The notes: generated by a model from the letters alone, not told the origin. A stretch of DNA of 64,000 bases from Novosphingobium sp. 32-60-15 (GCF_002280675.1 NZ_NCEN01000003.1:1-64000); one strand, 5' to 3'. Numbered from the stretch's first letter, positions 45,019 to 55,679 are shown. Numbers and translations are program-made.

Positions 45019-45052
45019 GGGCCGCGGCACTTGCTGCGGCCTTCCCATTTTT
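45019..45052 (+). terminator. Hairpin between rpsB and tsf (2)
   Basis: GGCCGC pairs with GCGGCC across a loop of about 10 bases, followed by CCCATTTTTC. This looks like a conventional intrinsic terminator, so tsf may be only partly transcribed from the rpsB promoter. Confidence 0.55.
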
Positions 45053-45075
45053 CAAAAAAATAGAGGATCAACGCG

Positions 45076-46002
45076 ATGGCTTATACCGCCGCTGACGTGA
45101 AGAACCTGCGCGAGCGTACTGGCGCCGGCATGATGGATTGCAAAAAGGCTCTCGAAGAAGCCGCTGGCGATTTCGAAGCCGCGGTGGACGCGCTGCGCTC
45201 GAAGGGCCTTGCCGCTGCTGCCAAGAAGTCGAGCCGTACTGCGGCCGAAGGACTGGTTGGCGTTGCCGTTTCGGGCACCAAGGGCGTGGCTGTTGAAGTC
45301 AACTCCGAAACCGATTTCGTCGCCAAGAACGACCAGTTCCAGGACTTCGTGCGGAAGGCAACCGACGTTGCCCTGAACACGGGCGCTACGGAAGTCGAAG
45401 TGCTCAAGGCTGCTGCTTATCCTGATGGCGGCACCGTTTCGGACAAGTTGACCAATAACGTCGCCACCATCGGTGAAAACCAGCAGTTGCGCCGCATCAA
45501 GCACGTCGCTGTCAGCAATGGCGTTGTCGTGCCTTACATGCACAACGCAGCCGCCCCGAACCTCGGCAAGATCGGCGTGCTCGTCGCGCTTGAATCCGAA
45601 GCTCCTGCGGCAACGCTCGAAGCTTTGGGCAAGCAGATCGCGATGCACATCGCCGCTGCATTCCCGCAGGCGCTGACCGCTGAAGGCCTTGACGCTGAAC
45701 TGATCGCGCGTGAACGCAAGATCGCTGCTGAAAAGGCTGCGGAAAGCGGCAAGCCTGCGGAAGTCCAGGCGAAGATGGTTGACGGCGCCGTTGCCAAGTA
45801 TGCCAAGGAAAACGCTCTTCTTTCGCAGATCTTCGTGATGGACAACAAGTCTACCATTCAACAGGTCGTCGATGCAGCCGGCAAGGAAGCTGGCACCAAG
45901 ATCGCGCTGGTGGACTATGTCCGCTTCCAGCTTGGTGAAGGCATCGAAAAGGAAGAAACCGACTTTGCTGCCGAAGTGGCTGCTGCTGCCGGTATCAAGT
46001 AA
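45076..46002 (+). CDS. tsf: Elongation factor Ts
   Basis: Recycles EF-Tu by exchanging GDP for GTP. 308 residues. [21 protein letters not shown] is the family's N-terminal signature (TDPF/UBA-like), and [12 protein letters not shown] is the second signature. GAGG nine bases upstream is the ribosome site. It is in the rpsB-tsf-pyrH-frr order. Confidence 0.98.
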   Translation: MAYTAADVKNLRERTGAGMMDCKKALEEAAGDFEAAVDALRSKGLAAAAKKSSRTAAEGLVGVAVSGTKGVAVEVNSETDFVAKNDQFQDFVRKATDVALNTGATEVEVLKAAAYPDGGTVSDKLTNNVATIGENQQLRRIKHVAVSNGVVVPYMHNAAAPNLGKIGVLVALESEAPAATLEALGKQIAMHIAAAFPQALTAEGLDAELIARERKIAAEKAAESGKPAEVQAKMVDGAVAKYAKENALLSQIFVMDNKSTIQQVVDAAGKEAGTKIALVDYVRFQLGEGIEKEETDFAAEVAAAAGIK

Positions 46003-46019
46003 GTCTGACGCCTAACCGT

Positions 46020-46065
46020 CCCCGCATCGGCGGGCCACCAAACGCGGTGGCCTGCCAGTGCGGGG
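46020..46065 (+). terminator. Long hairpin between tsf and pyrH
   Basis: CCCCGCA pairs with TGCGGGG outside, and GGCGGGCCACC with GGTGGCCTGCC inside, around a short loop, 17 bp after the tsf stop. There is no T-run after it. It could be a processing or stability element. Confidence 0.5.
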
Positions 46066-46161
46066 ATAGTTGTGTCTGAAACCGTGCACATGCTCTTGGC
46101 ACGGACCCCGACAGGGGTATAAGAGCCGCCGTCCCACATCGTCATAGAGTTTGATCCTCCC

Positions 46162-46884
46162 ATGAGTCTGCCCCCGTTAAAGCGCATCCTGCTAAAGCTT
46201 TCGGGCGAGGTGCTGATGGGAGAGCAGCAGTTCGGGATCGATACCGACTACGTCGCGCGCCTTGCCCAAGAGGTGAAGGATGCGCGCGATAGCGGTTTGC
46301 AGATCTGCCTTGTGATCGGTGGCGGCAATATCTTTCGTGGTATGGCTGGTGCTGCTAAAGGCATGGACCGCGCCCAGGCCGATTATATGGGCATGCTGGC
46401 CACGGTGATGAACGCGCTGGCCATGCAGAACGCGCTTGAGCAATTGGGTGTCGGCACCCGCGTCCAGTCTGCCGTGCAGATGGATCAGGTGTGCGAACCG
46501 GTCATCCGCCGCCGCGCAGAACGCCACCTTGAAAAGGGGCGGATCGTGATCTTTGCAGCCGGCGTTGGCGCCCCCTATTTTACGACCGATTCCGGCGCTG
46601 CCCTGCGGGCGGCTGAAATGAAATGTGATGCCTTGTTCAAAGGCACCAGCGTTGATGGCGTTTATGATGCTGATCCCAAGAAGGACGCATCGGCAAAGCG
46701 TTACGATGCAGTGGATTACGACACTGTGCTCGCACACAATCTTCAAGTCATGGATGCCAGCGCGGTTGCGCTGTGCCGTGATAACAGCATTCCGATCGTC
46801 GTCTTTTCCATCCGTGAGCGGGGCAATCTGGCCCGTGTGCTGGCGGGTGGGGGCACGCAGACGGTCGTCCAGAAAGGAGCCTGA
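46162..46884 (+). CDS. pyrH: Uridylate kinase
   Basis: Makes UDP from UMP, 240 residues. [10 protein letters not shown] begins the amino-acid-kinase fold, followed by [10 protein letters not shown], and [14 protein letters not shown] near the C-terminus. It is inhibited by UTP and activated by GTP in most bacteria. No clear Shine-Dalgarno precedes the ATG, apart from GATCCTCCC. It precedes frr by 3 bp. Confidence 0.97.
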   Translation: MSLPPLKRILLKLSGEVLMGEQQFGIDTDYVARLAQEVKDARDSGLQICLVIGGGNIFRGMAGAAKGMDRAQADYMGMLATVMNALAMQNALEQLGVGTRVQSAVQMDQVCEPVIRRRAERHLEKGRIVIFAAGVGAPYFTTDSGAALRAAEMKCDALFKGTSVDGVYDADPKKDASAKRYDAVDYDTVLAHNLQVMDASAVALCRDNSIPIVVFSIRERGNLARVLAGGGTQTVVQKGA

Positions 46885-46887
46885 ACC

Positions 46888-47445
46888 ATGGCTAAATATG
46901 ACAAGGCTGATCTTGAGCGCCGCATGAAGGGCGCTGTTGAATCATTGAAGCATGATCTCGTCGGGCTTCGCACGGGCCGCGCCAATACGGCGTTGCTCGA
47001 ACCGATCATGGTCGACGTTTACGGTCAGCACATGCCGATCACGCAAGTCGCGACCATCTCGGCCCCAGAACCGCGCATGTTGACTGTGCAGGTGTGGGAC
47101 AAGTCATCCATCGGCCCTGTGGAAAAGGCGATCCGTTCAGCCGGTCTTGGCCTGAACCCGATCAATGATGGCAACACGTTGCGCCTGCCGATTCCCGATT
47201 TGACCGAGGAGCGCCGCAAGGAACTGGCCAAGCTTGCCAGCAAATATGCTGAAAACGCCCGCATCGCGATCCGCAACGTGCGCCGCGATGGCATGGATGC
47301 GCTGAAGACCGATGAAAACAAGAAAGAAATCTCGGAAGACGAACGCAAGCGCGCCGAGACGGACCTGCAAAAGCTGACCGACGAAGTGATCAAGCAGGCC
47401 GATGAGGCTGCCGCGGCCAAGGAAAAGGAAATCCTCGGCAAGTGA
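46888..47445 (+). CDS. frr: Ribosome recycling factor
   Basis: Splits post-termination ribosomes with EF-G, 185 residues. Blocks include [37 protein letters not shown] and [24 protein letters not shown] supplies the ribosome site. The stop overlaps the uppS GTG start (GTGA). Confidence 0.98.
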   Translation: MAKYDKADLERRMKGAVESLKHDLVGLRTGRANTALLEPIMVDVYGQHMPITQVATISAPEPRMLTVQVWDKSSIGPVEKAIRSAGLGLNPINDGNTLRLPIPDLTEERRKELAKLASKYAENARIAIRNVRRDGMDALKTDENKKEISEDERKRAETDLQKLTDEVIKQADEAAAAKEKEILGK

Positions 47446-48161
47446 CGCCGGTCGCGGCCTCGATCGCTGACGGTAACGGTGGCAGCGTGGGCAAGGCGCG
47501 CCACGTTGCCATCATCATGGATGGCAATGGCCGCTGGGCCAAAAAGCGGATGATGCCCCGCGCCTTCGGGCATAAGCGCGGCGTAGATACGGTGCGCGAA
47601 ATAGCCCGTGCCGCGCGCGATATGGGGCTTGAGGCACTTACGCTCTATGCCTTTTCGTCAGAGAACTGGAAGCGTCCCGCCGACGAAATCTCTGACCTGA
47701 TGGGCATGTTGCGGACCTTCATCCGCAGCGATCTTGAAGAGTTTGTCGCCAACAACGTGCGCCTGAGGATCATCGGCGATTATCAGGCACTTGCGCCCGA
47801 TATCGTAGAGATGATCGAAGATGCCATGGCGCGCACTGCCGCCAACAATGGTACCACGCTGGCCATTGCGCTCAATTACGGATCGCAGCAGGAAATCGCT
47901 CGCGCCGCTGCCCGCGCGGCTGAAAAAGGCGCGATCACCCCTGAGGCGATCGAGGCGGAACTCGATACCGCCTGCCTGCCGCCGCTCGATCTGCTCATCC
48001 GCACGTCCGGTGAAATACGCCTGTCGAATTTCCTGCTGTGGCAGGCCGCCTATGCTGAAATGTGGTTCACTGATGTGCTGTGGCCTGATTTCAAGCCCGC
48101 CCATCTGGCCGAGGCACTGGCGCAATTCACATCGCGTGAGAGGCGGTTCGGTGGACGCTGA
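47442..48161 (+). CDS. uppS: Undecaprenyl diphosphate synthase
   Basis: cis-Prenyltransferase making the C55 carrier lipid for peptidoglycan and polysaccharide export. 239 residues from GTG 47442, overlapping frr by four bases. [16 protein letters not shown] is the conserved N-terminal block, and [20 protein letters not shown] the conserved C-terminal block. Confidence 0.97.
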   Translation: MTPVAASIADGNGGSVGKARHVAIIMDGNGRWAKKRMMPRAFGHKRGVDTVREIARAARDMGLEALTLYAFSSENWKRPADEISDLMGMLRTFIRSDLEEFVANNVRLRIIGDYQALAPDIVEMIEDAMARTAANNGTTLAIALNYGSQQEIARAAARAAEKGAITPEAIEAELDTACLPPLDLLIRTSGEIRLSNFLLWQAAYAEMWFTDVLWPDFKPAHLAEALAQFTSRERRFGGR

Positions 48162-48894
48162 GCCTGCCTTCGCGCCGCCTCTGGTTGAACCCAAAAGGTC
48201 GGACTTGCTGGTGCGCGTCGCGTCGGCGGTGGTCATGCTGGCCATTGCCGGAACCGCGTTCTGGTTTGGCGGACTGGCGCTTGATCTGTTTGTTGCGGCA
48301 GTCGCGTTCGGGGTTTTCGTCGAATACGTGATGCTGGCAAGCAAAATCGCCACAACGCCTGCCGCGCTGATGCCGATGGTTCTCACAGGCGCGGTCTATA
48401 TCGGCTGGGCAGGGCTGGCCTTGGCAGTCATGCCCGAACCTTTGATGCTAGCCGTGCTGGGCGTCGTGATCTTTACCGATACCGGCGCGTACTTTACCGG
48501 GCGGTCACTGGGCGGTCCCAAGATTGCCCCTAAGATCAGTCCATCAAAGACATGGTCCGGTCTTGCTGGCGGCATGGCGGCCGCGGGAATTTGGGCCGCA
48601 GTCGTCGTATTGTCTGCCGGTTACCTGCTCTCTGCCATCGGCCCGACCGGCCCCAGCCTTGCCTCTGCGCTTGAAGTCGCCAATGTTGGCGTGGCCGCCC
48701 TCGTCGGAGCAACCCTCGCGATCTTTGCCCAAGCCGGTGACTTCTACGAATCATGGCTCAAACGGCGGGCAGGGGTAAAGGATTCCTCACGCCTCATCCC
48801 CGGCCACGGCGGCTTGTTTGATCGCGTCGATGGCCTCTTGCCGGTCGCGATTATCGCCGGAACCGCATGGGCCGCATCGCAGGTGGGTGCCTGA
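48151..48894 (+). CDS. cdsA: Phosphatidate cytidylyltransferase
   Basis: Makes CDP-diacylglycerol, the substrate for pssA in this window. 247 residues from GTG 48151 with GAGAGG upstream; it overlaps uppS by 11 bp (a GTG at 48136 is an alternative). Several transmembrane helices. The C-terminal signature is [12 protein letters not shown] then [21 protein letters not shown]. Confidence 0.95.
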   Translation: MDAEPAFAPPLVEPKRSDLLVRVASAVVMLAIAGTAFWFGGLALDLFVAAVAFGVFVEYVMLASKIATTPAALMPMVLTGAVYIGWAGLALAVMPEPLMLAVLGVVIFTDTGAYFTGRSLGGPKIAPKISPSKTWSGLAGGMAAAGIWAAVVVLSAGYLLSAIGPTGPSLASALEVANVGVAALVGATLAIFAQAGDFYESWLKRRAGVKDSSRLIPGHGGLFDRVDGLLPVAIIAGTAWAASQVGA

Positions 48895-48895
48895 T

Positions 48896-50056
48896 ATGAA
48901 GAGCCGCTCGATCACCGTCCTTGGCGCTACCGGATCGATTGGCGCTTCCACCCTCGATCTGATCCGGCGGCACCGTGATGAATGGCGCGTCGTGGCGCTG
49001 ACTGCCCATAGCAGCGCTGCCGAACTCGCCGCCCTGGCACGCGAATTCCAGGCCGAAATCGCTGTCGTTTCCGATGAAGCCGCGCTGCCCGCCTTGCGTG
49101 AGGCTCTGGATGGAACCACCATCGAAGCCGCCGCCGGTCTTGCCGCCTTGATCGAAGCGGCCGCGCGCGGCGCAGATGTCACCGTCGCCGCCATCGTCGG
49201 TTGCGCAGGCCTTGCCCCCACCATGGCCGCGATTGAGCAAGGCGGCGTAATTGCGCTGGCGAACAAGGAAGCGCTCGTTTCGGCAGGCGATGTGATGACC
49301 GCTGCCGTCGCCCGCCATGGCGCAACCCTGCTGCCGGTCGATTCCGAACACAACGCAATCTTCCAGTGCCTTCAGGGCAACGATATCGCGCATGTCCACG
49401 CCATCACGCTCACCGCAAGTGGCGGCCCGTTCCGCGATTGGTCGCTGGAACAGCTCGAAAAAGCCACCCCTGCCGAGGCGGTCAAACACCCCAACTGGTC
49501 AATGGGCGCAAAGATCAGCGTTGATTCCGCCACGATGATGAACAAGGGCCTCGAATTTATCGAAGCCTATCACTTGTTCCCAGTCGGCGTCGAACGCTTG
49601 CGCATCATCGTTCACCCGCAGTCCATCGTCCATTCGATGGTCGAATATCGCGATGGCTCTACCCTCGCGCAACTTGGGCCCTCGGACATGCGCGTGCCGA
49701 TCGCCTCGGCGCTGGCGTGGCCCGCGCGCATGGACACGCCGTGCTCGCCGCTCGATCTTGCCGCCATCGGCCAGCTTACCTTCCGCGCGCCCGATGAAAC
49801 GCGCTTTCCCGCCACGCGCCTTGCCCGTGCCGCCGTGATCGAAGGCGGCGCAGCCCCTGCCGTGATGAATGCCGCCAACGAAATTGCCGTGGCCGCATTC
49901 CTGAACAGTCAGATTGGGTTCACCCGCATCGTGCAATCGGTTGAAAATGTGCTGTCCCTTAAACTTGCGCCTACGCCAACCTGCCTTGAAGATGTCATCG
50001 CGGTTGATGCCGAAGCGCGGGCAAGGGCGCGTGAAATGATGGAGCCTGTGCGCTGA
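48896..50056 (+). CDS. dxr: 1-deoxy-D-xylulose 5-phosphate reductoisomerase
   Basis: Second step of the MEP isoprenoid pathway, 386 residues. NADPH motif TVLGATGSIGAST at about 7-19. The metal and substrate region has LLPVDSEHNAIFQ, and ISVDSATMMNKGLE carries conserved active-site residues. One base separates it from the cdsA stop, so it is coupled to that gene; the stop overlaps the rseP ATG by one base. Confidence 0.97.
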   Translation: MKSRSITVLGATGSIGASTLDLIRRHRDEWRVVALTAHSSAAELAALAREFQAEIAVVSDEAALPALREALDGTTIEAAAGLAALIEAAARGADVTVAAIVGCAGLAPTMAAIEQGGVIALANKEALVSAGDVMTAAVARHGATLLPVDSEHNAIFQCLQGNDIAHVHAITLTASGGPFRDWSLEQLEKATPAEAVKHPNWSMGAKISVDSATMMNKGLEFIEAYHLFPVGVERLRIIVHPQSIVHSMVEYRDGSTLAQLGPSDMRVPIASALAWPARMDTPCSPLDLAAIGQLTFRAPDETRFPATRLARAAVIEGGAAPAVMNAANEIAVAAFLNSQIGFTRIVQSVENVLSLKLAPTPTCLEDVIAVDAEARARAREMMEPVR

Positions 50057-51177
50057 TGCCAATGCTGGAAAGCCCCGGAATCCTGACTACGCTGCTGGCG
50101 TTTGTGCTGGTATTGGGGCCGCTCGTATTCATTCACGAATTCGGCCACTACATCGTCGGGCGCTGGTTCGGGGTGAAGGCCAATGTCTTCTCCATCGGCT
50201 TTGGCAAGGAACTGTTCGGCTGGACAGACAAACGCGGCACCCGCTGGAAGCTCAGCGCGCTGCCCTTGGGCGGTTATGTCCAGTTTGCCGGTGATATGAA
50301 CCCGGCAAGCCAGCCTACCGCTGAATGGCTCGCGTTACCTGCCGAAGAACGCAATCGTACGTTCCCGTCAAAGCCCTTGTGGCAGCGTTCGCTCATCGTT
50401 TTGGCTGGCCCGATCACCAACCTGCTTTTTGCGGTGCTGATCCTTGCGGGGTTCACGCTGGCTTATGGCAAAGTCGAAGTGCCGCCCGTCATCGGCCAGG
50501 TCATGGCAGGTTCTGTGGCGGAACGCGCTGGCCTGAAAGAGGATGACCGCGTTGTGTCCATCCGAGGCAAGGCCATGGGATCGTTCCTCGATGTCCGGCT
50601 TGAAATTGGCCAGTTTCCCGGCGATCCGCTTGATATGGTGATCCTGCGCGAAGGCCGTCAGGTGGAAATCGCCACCACCGCTGCGGTGAAGGTGGAAAGT
50701 GATCGCTTCGGCAACACGCAGAAGATCGGCTTCCTCGGCATTGGTCCCAAAAGCTATGAAGTCGTAAAGGTTGGCCCCGGCACCGCGCTGGTCGAGGGCG
50801 TAAAACAAACCGGTGGCATCATCGGCATGATGGTTACCGGCATCGGCCAGATCATCACCGGAAAACGCGAAGTTAAAGAGCTTGGCGGCCCGATAAAGAT
50901 CGCCAAATACTCGGGCGAACAACTCGTTTCGGGCTGGCAAGCGTTCATTGGTTTCGTGGCGCTCATCTCGATTAACTTGGGGTTCATTAACCTCCTGCCA
51001 ATTCCGGTTCTCGACGGCGGCCACCTCGCTTTCTACGCGGCAGAAGCCATTCGAAGAAAGCCGGTTGGCCAGCGCGGGCAGGAGTGGGCATTCCGCACCG
51101 GCATCGCGTTTGTCATGGCATTGATGGTGTTCGTCACGTTCAACGATGTAGCTTCCCTGAAGGTGTTTGGGGGTTAA
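50056..51177 (+). CDS. rseP: Site-2 intramembrane zinc metalloprotease RseP
   Basis: 373-residue inner-membrane protease cutting anti-sigma factors and signal-peptide remnants. The zinc motif HEFGH is at about 27-31 and the third ligand motif is NLLPIPVLDGGHL. A PDZ domain lies in the middle (AERAGLKEDDRVV). Four membrane helices are expected. It sits before bamA, linking envelope stress and outer-membrane assembly. Confidence 0.97.
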   Translation: MPMLESPGILTTLLAFVLVLGPLVFIHEFGHYIVGRWFGVKANVFSIGFGKELFGWTDKRGTRWKLSALPLGGYVQFAGDMNPASQPTAEWLALPAEERNRTFPSKPLWQRSLIVLAGPITNLLFAVLILAGFTLAYGKVEVPPVIGQVMAGSVAERAGLKEDDRVVSIRGKAMGSFLDVRLEIGQFPGDPLDMVILREGRQVEIATTAAVKVESDRFGNTQKIGFLGIGPKSYEVVKVGPGTALVEGVKQTGGIIGMMVTGIGQIITGKREVKELGGPIKIAKYSGEQLVSGWQAFIGFVALISINLGFINLLPIPVLDGGHLAFYAAEAIRRKPVGQRGQEWAFRTGIAFVMALMVFVTFNDVASLKVFGG

Positions 51178-51198
51178 ATCGAATTGGAGGATAACGGC

Positions 51199-51235
51199 CA
51201 TTGCTGCATGCCCTGCTAGGCATGAGTAATGGCGG
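51199..51235 (+). terminator. Hairpin between rseP and bamA
   Basis: GCCATT and CATGCC pair with GGCATG and AATGGC in a two-part stem 22 bp beyond the rseP stop. No T-run follows immediately. The 208-bp gap to bamA probably also holds a promoter. Confidence 0.45.
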
Positions 51236-51385
51236 GATAGTTCTACAGATTATCTTTCAACAGAAATGCACGGCAATGTTTGCTTGATTGGCCTTGTGGC
51301 ATGGGGCAAGGGGCAACATTGCTTGCTGCGACCGGGGCTCTATTTGGGCGTTTTGTCGCCACAACACACGGGATGACGCTTGGTG

Positions 51386-54001
51386 ATGATTGCACGTAAC
51401 GCAGGTCAGGCCGCACTTCGGCACGCAAAAGCGTCGCCGCTCTGCGCAGCCCTGCTGGCCACAAGCGCGCTTGTTGTGGCGCCACATGCCGCTTCGGCGC
51501 AAGCAGTGCGCCCTGCCGCTCCAGCCCCTGCGGCACCTCCGGCACCGGCACCTGTTCCGGTTGGCGATACGATCCGCACCGTAACCATTGATGGTTCGCA
51601 GCGTCTCGAATCCGATACGATCCTGTCGTATATCCGCCTGCGCCCCGGCCAGACCTATACCCAGGCACTGGGCGATCAGGCCCTGAAAGACCTCTACGCG
51701 ACTGAACTGTTCGCCGATGTATCGCTGCGCAACAATGGCGGCGATGTGGTCATTCAGGTTAAAGAGAACCCGGTGATCAACCGCATCATCCTTGAAGGCA
51801 ACAAGCGCCTCAAGGAAGACAAGATCCTGCCCGAAATCAAACTCGCCGCGCGCCAGATCTTCACGCGGTCAAAAGTCCGCGCCGACGTTGCCCGCATCAT
51901 CGAACTGTACAAGCGTCAGGGCCGCTTTGCAGCTTCGGTTGAGCCCAAGATGGTGATGCTGGAACAGAACCGCGTCGATATCGTGTTCGAAATCAGCGAA
52001 GGGCCAAAGTCCAAGGTTCGCCAGATCAACATCATCGGCAACGAAAAATTCGGCGATGGCAAGCTGCGCGGCGAAATGGTGACCAAGCAGGCGCGCTTCT
52101 TCCGCCTGTTCTCGTCCGGCACCAGCTACGATCCTGATCGTCTGGCGTTCGACCAGCAGAAAATGCGCCAGTTCTACCTGACCGAAGGCTACGCCGATTT
52201 CCGCGTTGTCTCGGCCGTGGCAGAACTCACGCCGGACAAGCGCGATTTCATCATCACTTACGTCGTCGAAGAAGGTGACCGGTACAAGTTTGGCGACGTC
52301 AAGATTGACAGCCAGCTGCGCGATTTTGATGGTGACAAGCTTGCAGCCCGCCTGCCGATGAAGGCGGGTGATTGGTACAACGCCAAGATGGTCGAAGATC
52401 AGGTCGATGGCCTGACCGAAACCGCAGGCGCGTTCGGCTATGCCTTTGCCGATGTCCGCCCTGATTTTGCGCGCAACAAGGATGACCTGACAATGTCGGT
52501 CACCTTTCGCATTGCCGAGGCACCGCGCGTCTATGTCGAACGCGTTGACGTCAACGGCAATACGCTGACGCAAGACAAGGTCGTGCGCCGCGAGTTTCGC
52601 ATTTCCGAAGGTGATGCGTTCAACACCTTCCAGATCAAGCGCTCGTCCAACCGCATCAAGTCGCTGGGGTATTTCCAGGAAAAGTTCGAGATTGAGCAGA
52701 AGCCCGGCAGCGCGCCGGATCGCATCATTCTGGAAGCCAACATCGAAGAACGCCCCACCGGCGAACTGCAATTGTCAGCAGGCTTCTCCAGCCTTGAAAG
52801 CTTCATCTTCCAGGGCTCGATCCGCCAGAACAACTTCCGTGGGCGCGGGCAGACTGTCGGCCTCTCGGTTGATTATTCGCGTTTCTCGCGCTCGGTGCAG
52901 GTCAGCTTCACCGAACCATACGTGTTCGACAAGAACATCTCGATGGGCGTGGACGTTTACCGCCGCGATTTGAACAGCTTCAACCAATTCAATTCAAACC
53001 GCAACACCACGTACAAGCAGGCGACCACCGGTTTCTCGGCGCGCGTGGGTGTGCCGTTGACCGAATTCATGTCGCTGATCGGGCGTTACACGTTCAACAT
53101 TGATGACGTGACGCTTGATCAAAACACGTTCTATATCAACGGTCAGTGCAGCATCTTGCTGGCAGGCCGCTATTTGTGTGATGCCATTGGCAAGCGGACC
53201 AGCTCCATTCTTGGCGCATCGCTGGTCTATGACTCGCTGGATAACCGCATGCGTCCGACACGCGGCAGCCAGTTCGTGCTGGGCGCCGATTTTGCGGGCC
53301 TTGGCGGCTCGGTGCGTTACGCCCGCGTCACCGCAAATGCCTCGCGCTTCTGGTCGGTCGGCAGCGGCTTCATCTTCTCGGTGCGCGGTGAAGGCGGCGC
53401 GATCAAACCGCTGCGCAACCGCTCGAATGACCCGACGGTTGATGACGTTCTGCTGACGGACCGCTTCTTCCTGGGCGAACCGCAAATCCGTGGTTTCGAC
53501 ATTCGCGGTGTTGGCCCGCGCGTTTTGCGCAAACAGATCGTCAACGGCGTTGAAACGCAGGATCGCAACCAGTGGGTCGATGACGCGCTCGGTGGTAAAT
53601 ATTATTACCTGACCCGCGCCGAACTCGAAATTCCATTGGGCTCTGGCGCGCGCGAACTGGGCCTTCGTCCGTCGATCTATGTCGATGCAGGCGCAGTGTG
53701 GGGCATCACCAATCCCTTGCCCGCTGGTCTGGTCAATCCGCAAAGCATCTACACCGATGTCCTCACCGGCAGACCAACTGCCAGCCCGACGGCTGCTGAC
53801 GGCACGTCCAACGGCACGCCCAATCAAACCTTCAACGAAGTATTCGTCGGCGACACACCATCGCCGCGTGTTTCCGTCGGTATCGGCGTGAACTGGAACT
53901 CGCCATTCGGCCCGTTCCGCCTCGATTTTGCCAGAGTCCTGAAAAAGGTTGATGGCGACGATCCTAAGACTTTCACATTCAACGTGGGAACCCAGTTCTG
54001 A
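51386..54001 (+). CDS. bamA: Outer membrane protein assembly factor BamA
   Basis: Omp85 protein that inserts beta-barrel proteins, 871 residues. A signal peptide (about 1-38, ending PHAASAQ) is followed by a Pro/Ala-rich stretch and five POTRA domains, then the C-terminal barrel. The barrel ends in phenylalanine (FNVGTQF), the normal recognition signature. The longest frame opens at TTG 51380; GTG 51383 and ATG 51386 are both usable. It lies between rseP and skp/ompH. Confidence 0.97.
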   Translation: MIARNAGQAALRHAKASPLCAALLATSALVVAPHAASAQAVRPAAPAPAAPPAPAPVPVGDTIRTVTIDGSQRLESDTILSYIRLRPGQTYTQALGDQALKDLYATELFADVSLRNNGGDVVIQVKENPVINRIILEGNKRLKEDKILPEIKLAARQIFTRSKVRADVARIIELYKRQGRFAASVEPKMVMLEQNRVDIVFEISEGPKSKVRQINIIGNEKFGDGKLRGEMVTKQARFFRLFSSGTSYDPDRLAFDQQKMRQFYLTEGYADFRVVSAVAELTPDKRDFIITYVVEEGDRYKFGDVKIDSQLRDFDGDKLAARLPMKAGDWYNAKMVEDQVDGLTETAGAFGYAFADVRPDFARNKDDLTMSVTFRIAEAPRVYVERVDVNGNTLTQDKVVRREFRISEGDAFNTFQIKRSSNRIKSLGYFQEKFEIEQKPGSAPDRIILEANIEERPTGELQLSAGFSSLESFIFQGSIRQNNFRGRGQTVGLSVDYSRFSRSVQVSFTEPYVFDKNISMGVDVYRRDLNSFNQFNSNRNTTYKQATTGFSARVGVPLTEFMSLIGRYTFNIDDVTLDQNTFYINGQCSILLAGRYLCDAIGKRTSSILGASLVYDSLDNRMRPTRGSQFVLGADFAGLGGSVRYARVTANASRFWSVGSGFIFSVRGEGGAIKPLRNRSNDPTVDDVLLTDRFFLGEPQIRGFDIRGVGPRVLRKQIVNGVETQDRNQWVDDALGGKYYYLTRAELEIPLGSGARELGLRPSIYVDAGAVWGITNPLPAGLVNPQSIYTDVLTGRPTASPTAADGTSNGTPNQTFNEVFVGDTPSPRVSVGIGVNWNSPFGPFRLDFARVLKKVDGDDPKTFTFNVGTQF

Positions 54002-54675
54002 TGAAAATTCGTTTTGCCGCCGCGCTTCTCGCAGGCATCGCCCTTGCTTCTGTTGCACCTGTCGCCGCTTCGGCACAGGCCATCGTTTCGGGCATCGCCA
54101 TTGCCAACCCGCCAGCCGTTGTCGCCGCATCCGAAGCGTACAAGATCTCGCAGCAGCAGCGCCCTGTTACGTACAAGCCGCAGATCGATCAGGCCAATGT
54201 CCGCAAGGGCCAGATCGAAGCGCAACTGCGCCCGCTGATCACCAAGCTGGAAGCCGATTCCAAGGCTGCCAATCCGAACCGCGCCGCGCTGCAGCAGCAG
54301 TACGAACAGATTCAGGGCATCCAGCAGGCTGGCGAAGCTGAAATCCAGAAGATCCTTGAACCGCTGAACCTGTCACAGCAATATGTGCTTGAACAGATTG
54401 GCGACAAGCTGGACGGCGCAACCCAGGCGGCGATGGACAAGAAGAAGGTCTCGGTCGTGCTTGATTCACAAGCCGTGATCAAGGCAGGCCAGACCTACAA
54501 CCTCAATCAGGACATTCTGGTTGAACTGAACAAGCTGATCCCTTCAGCCTCGCTCGTCCCGCCAGCAGGCTGGCTGCCACGCGCCCAGCGTGAACAGCAG
54601 GCTCAGGCCGCTGCACAACAGGCCGCCGCTGCCGGTGCTGCACAGCCCGCCAAGAAGGCGCCTGAAGGCCGCTAA
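54001..54675 (+). CDS. skp: OmpH/Skp family periplasmic chaperone
   Basis: 224 residues, coupled to bamA (the ATG overlaps the stop codon by one base). It has a signal peptide (ending VAASAQAIV), then the Skp/OmpH domain (VAASEAYKISQQQ, long helices with LEADSKAANPN). A C-terminal Gln/Ala-rich tail (REQQAQAAAQQAAAAG) is unusual in length. It would carry unfolded outer-membrane proteins to BamA. Confidence 0.93.
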   Translation: MKIRFAAALLAGIALASVAPVAASAQAIVSGIAIANPPAVVAASEAYKISQQQRPVTYKPQIDQANVRKGQIEAQLRPLITKLEADSKAANPNRAALQQQYEQIQGIQQAGEAEIQKILEPLNLSQQYVLEQIGDKLDGATQAAMDKKKVSVVLDSQAVIKAGQTYNLNQDILVELNKLIPSASLVPPAGWLPRAQREQQAQAAAQQAAAAGAAQPAKKAPEGR

Positions 54676-54699
54676 AGACAGATTGCGAAGGCCGGGGCC

Positions 54700-55173
54700 A
54701 TGACCGAAGAAACAACTGCACCCAACGGTGTCCTCGTCGATTATGACGTGCGCAAGGTGATGGCGGCGCTGCCGCATCGCTATCCCTTGCTGCTGGTGGA
54801 TCGCGTGGCGTCATTGACGCTGAACGAACGCATCCACGCGGTAAAGGCCGTGTCGATGAACGAGCAGTTCTTTCAGGGCCATTTTCCCGGCCGTCCGATC
54901 ATGCCCGGCGTCCTCCAGATCGAGGCGCTGGCACAGGCTGCGGGCGTCCTTGCGGTCGAATCGCTCGGCCTCGCGGGCTCTGGCAAGCTGGTCTATTTCA
55001 TGGCGATTGAAGAGGCCAAGTTCCGCAACCCTGTGGAACCCGGCGTCCTTCTCGATCTTCACGTCGAATTCACGCAAAAGCGTTCGCGCGTGTGCAAATT
55101 CGCCGGAAAAGCGATGATCGGCGACAAGGTCACCTGCGAAGTCAGCTTCACCGCGATGATCGCCGACGCCTGA
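54700..55173 (+). CDS. fabZ: 3-hydroxyacyl-ACP dehydratase FabZ
   Basis: Dehydrates beta-hydroxyacyl-ACP in fatty acid elongation, 157 residues. Hot-dog fold with the catalytic histidine in [20 protein letters not shown] (about 66) and the glutamate on the adjacent helix. An [10 protein letters not shown] block precedes it. It lies in the usual bamA-skp-fabZ neighbourhood, though lpxD and lpxA are not between them. Confidence 0.97.
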   Translation: MTEETTAPNGVLVDYDVRKVMAALPHRYPLLLVDRVASLTLNERIHAVKAVSMNEQFFQGHFPGRPIMPGVLQIEALAQAAGVLAVESLGLAGSGKLVYFMAIEEAKFRNPVEPGVLLDLHVEFTQKRSRVCKFAGKAMIGDKVTCEVSFTAMIADA

Positions 55174-55216
55174 AGCTATCCTGCGGTTGTCTAATCCGGC
55201 ACCGCAAGCAAACCAC

Positions 55217-55306
55217 CGTCACCCTGAACTTGTTTCAGGGTCCATTTCTCCCCACGAACGACCGTGCGCGTTGATAGATGGATGCTGAAACAAGTTCAGC
55301 ATGACG
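55217..55306. repeat. Palindromic repeat pair before rpmE
   Basis: Two 29-bp units in opposite orientation, at 55217-55245 and 55278-55306, share the core CTGAACTTGTTTCAG and flanking CGTCA...CCAT. Together they can fold as one hairpin. Related units recur at 55772, 55887 and 55948. This is typical of REP-like intergenic repeats. Confidence 0.8.
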
Positions 55307-55434
55307 GACTTGGGGATGTGCATTGCCGAACCGGATAGATGCGAAGCTGGACAACGGCGCGCCATTACGCTAGGCGCGCGCCCTTAGAGATTCTTGTGGC
55401 CGGTCGGAACCGGCTGCGTACCGGAGTTAGACTC

Positions 55435-55659
55435 ATGAAGACTGGCATTCACCCCGACTACCACATGATCAAGGTGCAGATGACTGACGGCACCGTTTTC
55501 GAAACCCGCTCCACCTGGGGCAAAGAAGGCGATACGCTCGCTCTCGAAATCGATCCCACGTCGCACCCGGCATGGACCGGTGGTACGCGCCAGCTTGATC
55601 AAGGCGGCCGCGTTGCCCAGTTCAACAAGCGCTTCGGTGGCCTGTCGCTCAAGCGTTAA
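55435..55659 (+). CDS. rpmE: 50S ribosomal protein L31
   Basis: 74 residues from ATG 55435 ([19 protein letters not shown]). The family pattern GIHPxYHxIKVxMTDG and [19 protein letters not shown] are clear. It has no cysteines, so it is the zinc-free (C-minus) form. An open frame upstream to 55339 is not used. It stands alone between palindromic repeats, with its own terminator. Confidence 0.95.
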   Translation: MKTGIHPDYHMIKVQMTDGTVFETRSTWGKEGDTLALEIDPTSHPAWTGGTRQLDQGGRVAQFNKRFGGLSLKR

Positions 55660-55679
55660 TCGCTTCGCGCATCACAAAC

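Noticed and set aside
43793..45055. 420-residue open frame on the minus strand opposite rpsB
   Set aside because: It covers the whole rpsB gene and the region before it in the antisense direction, with His/Arg-rich wording typical of a shadow of a GC-rich gene.
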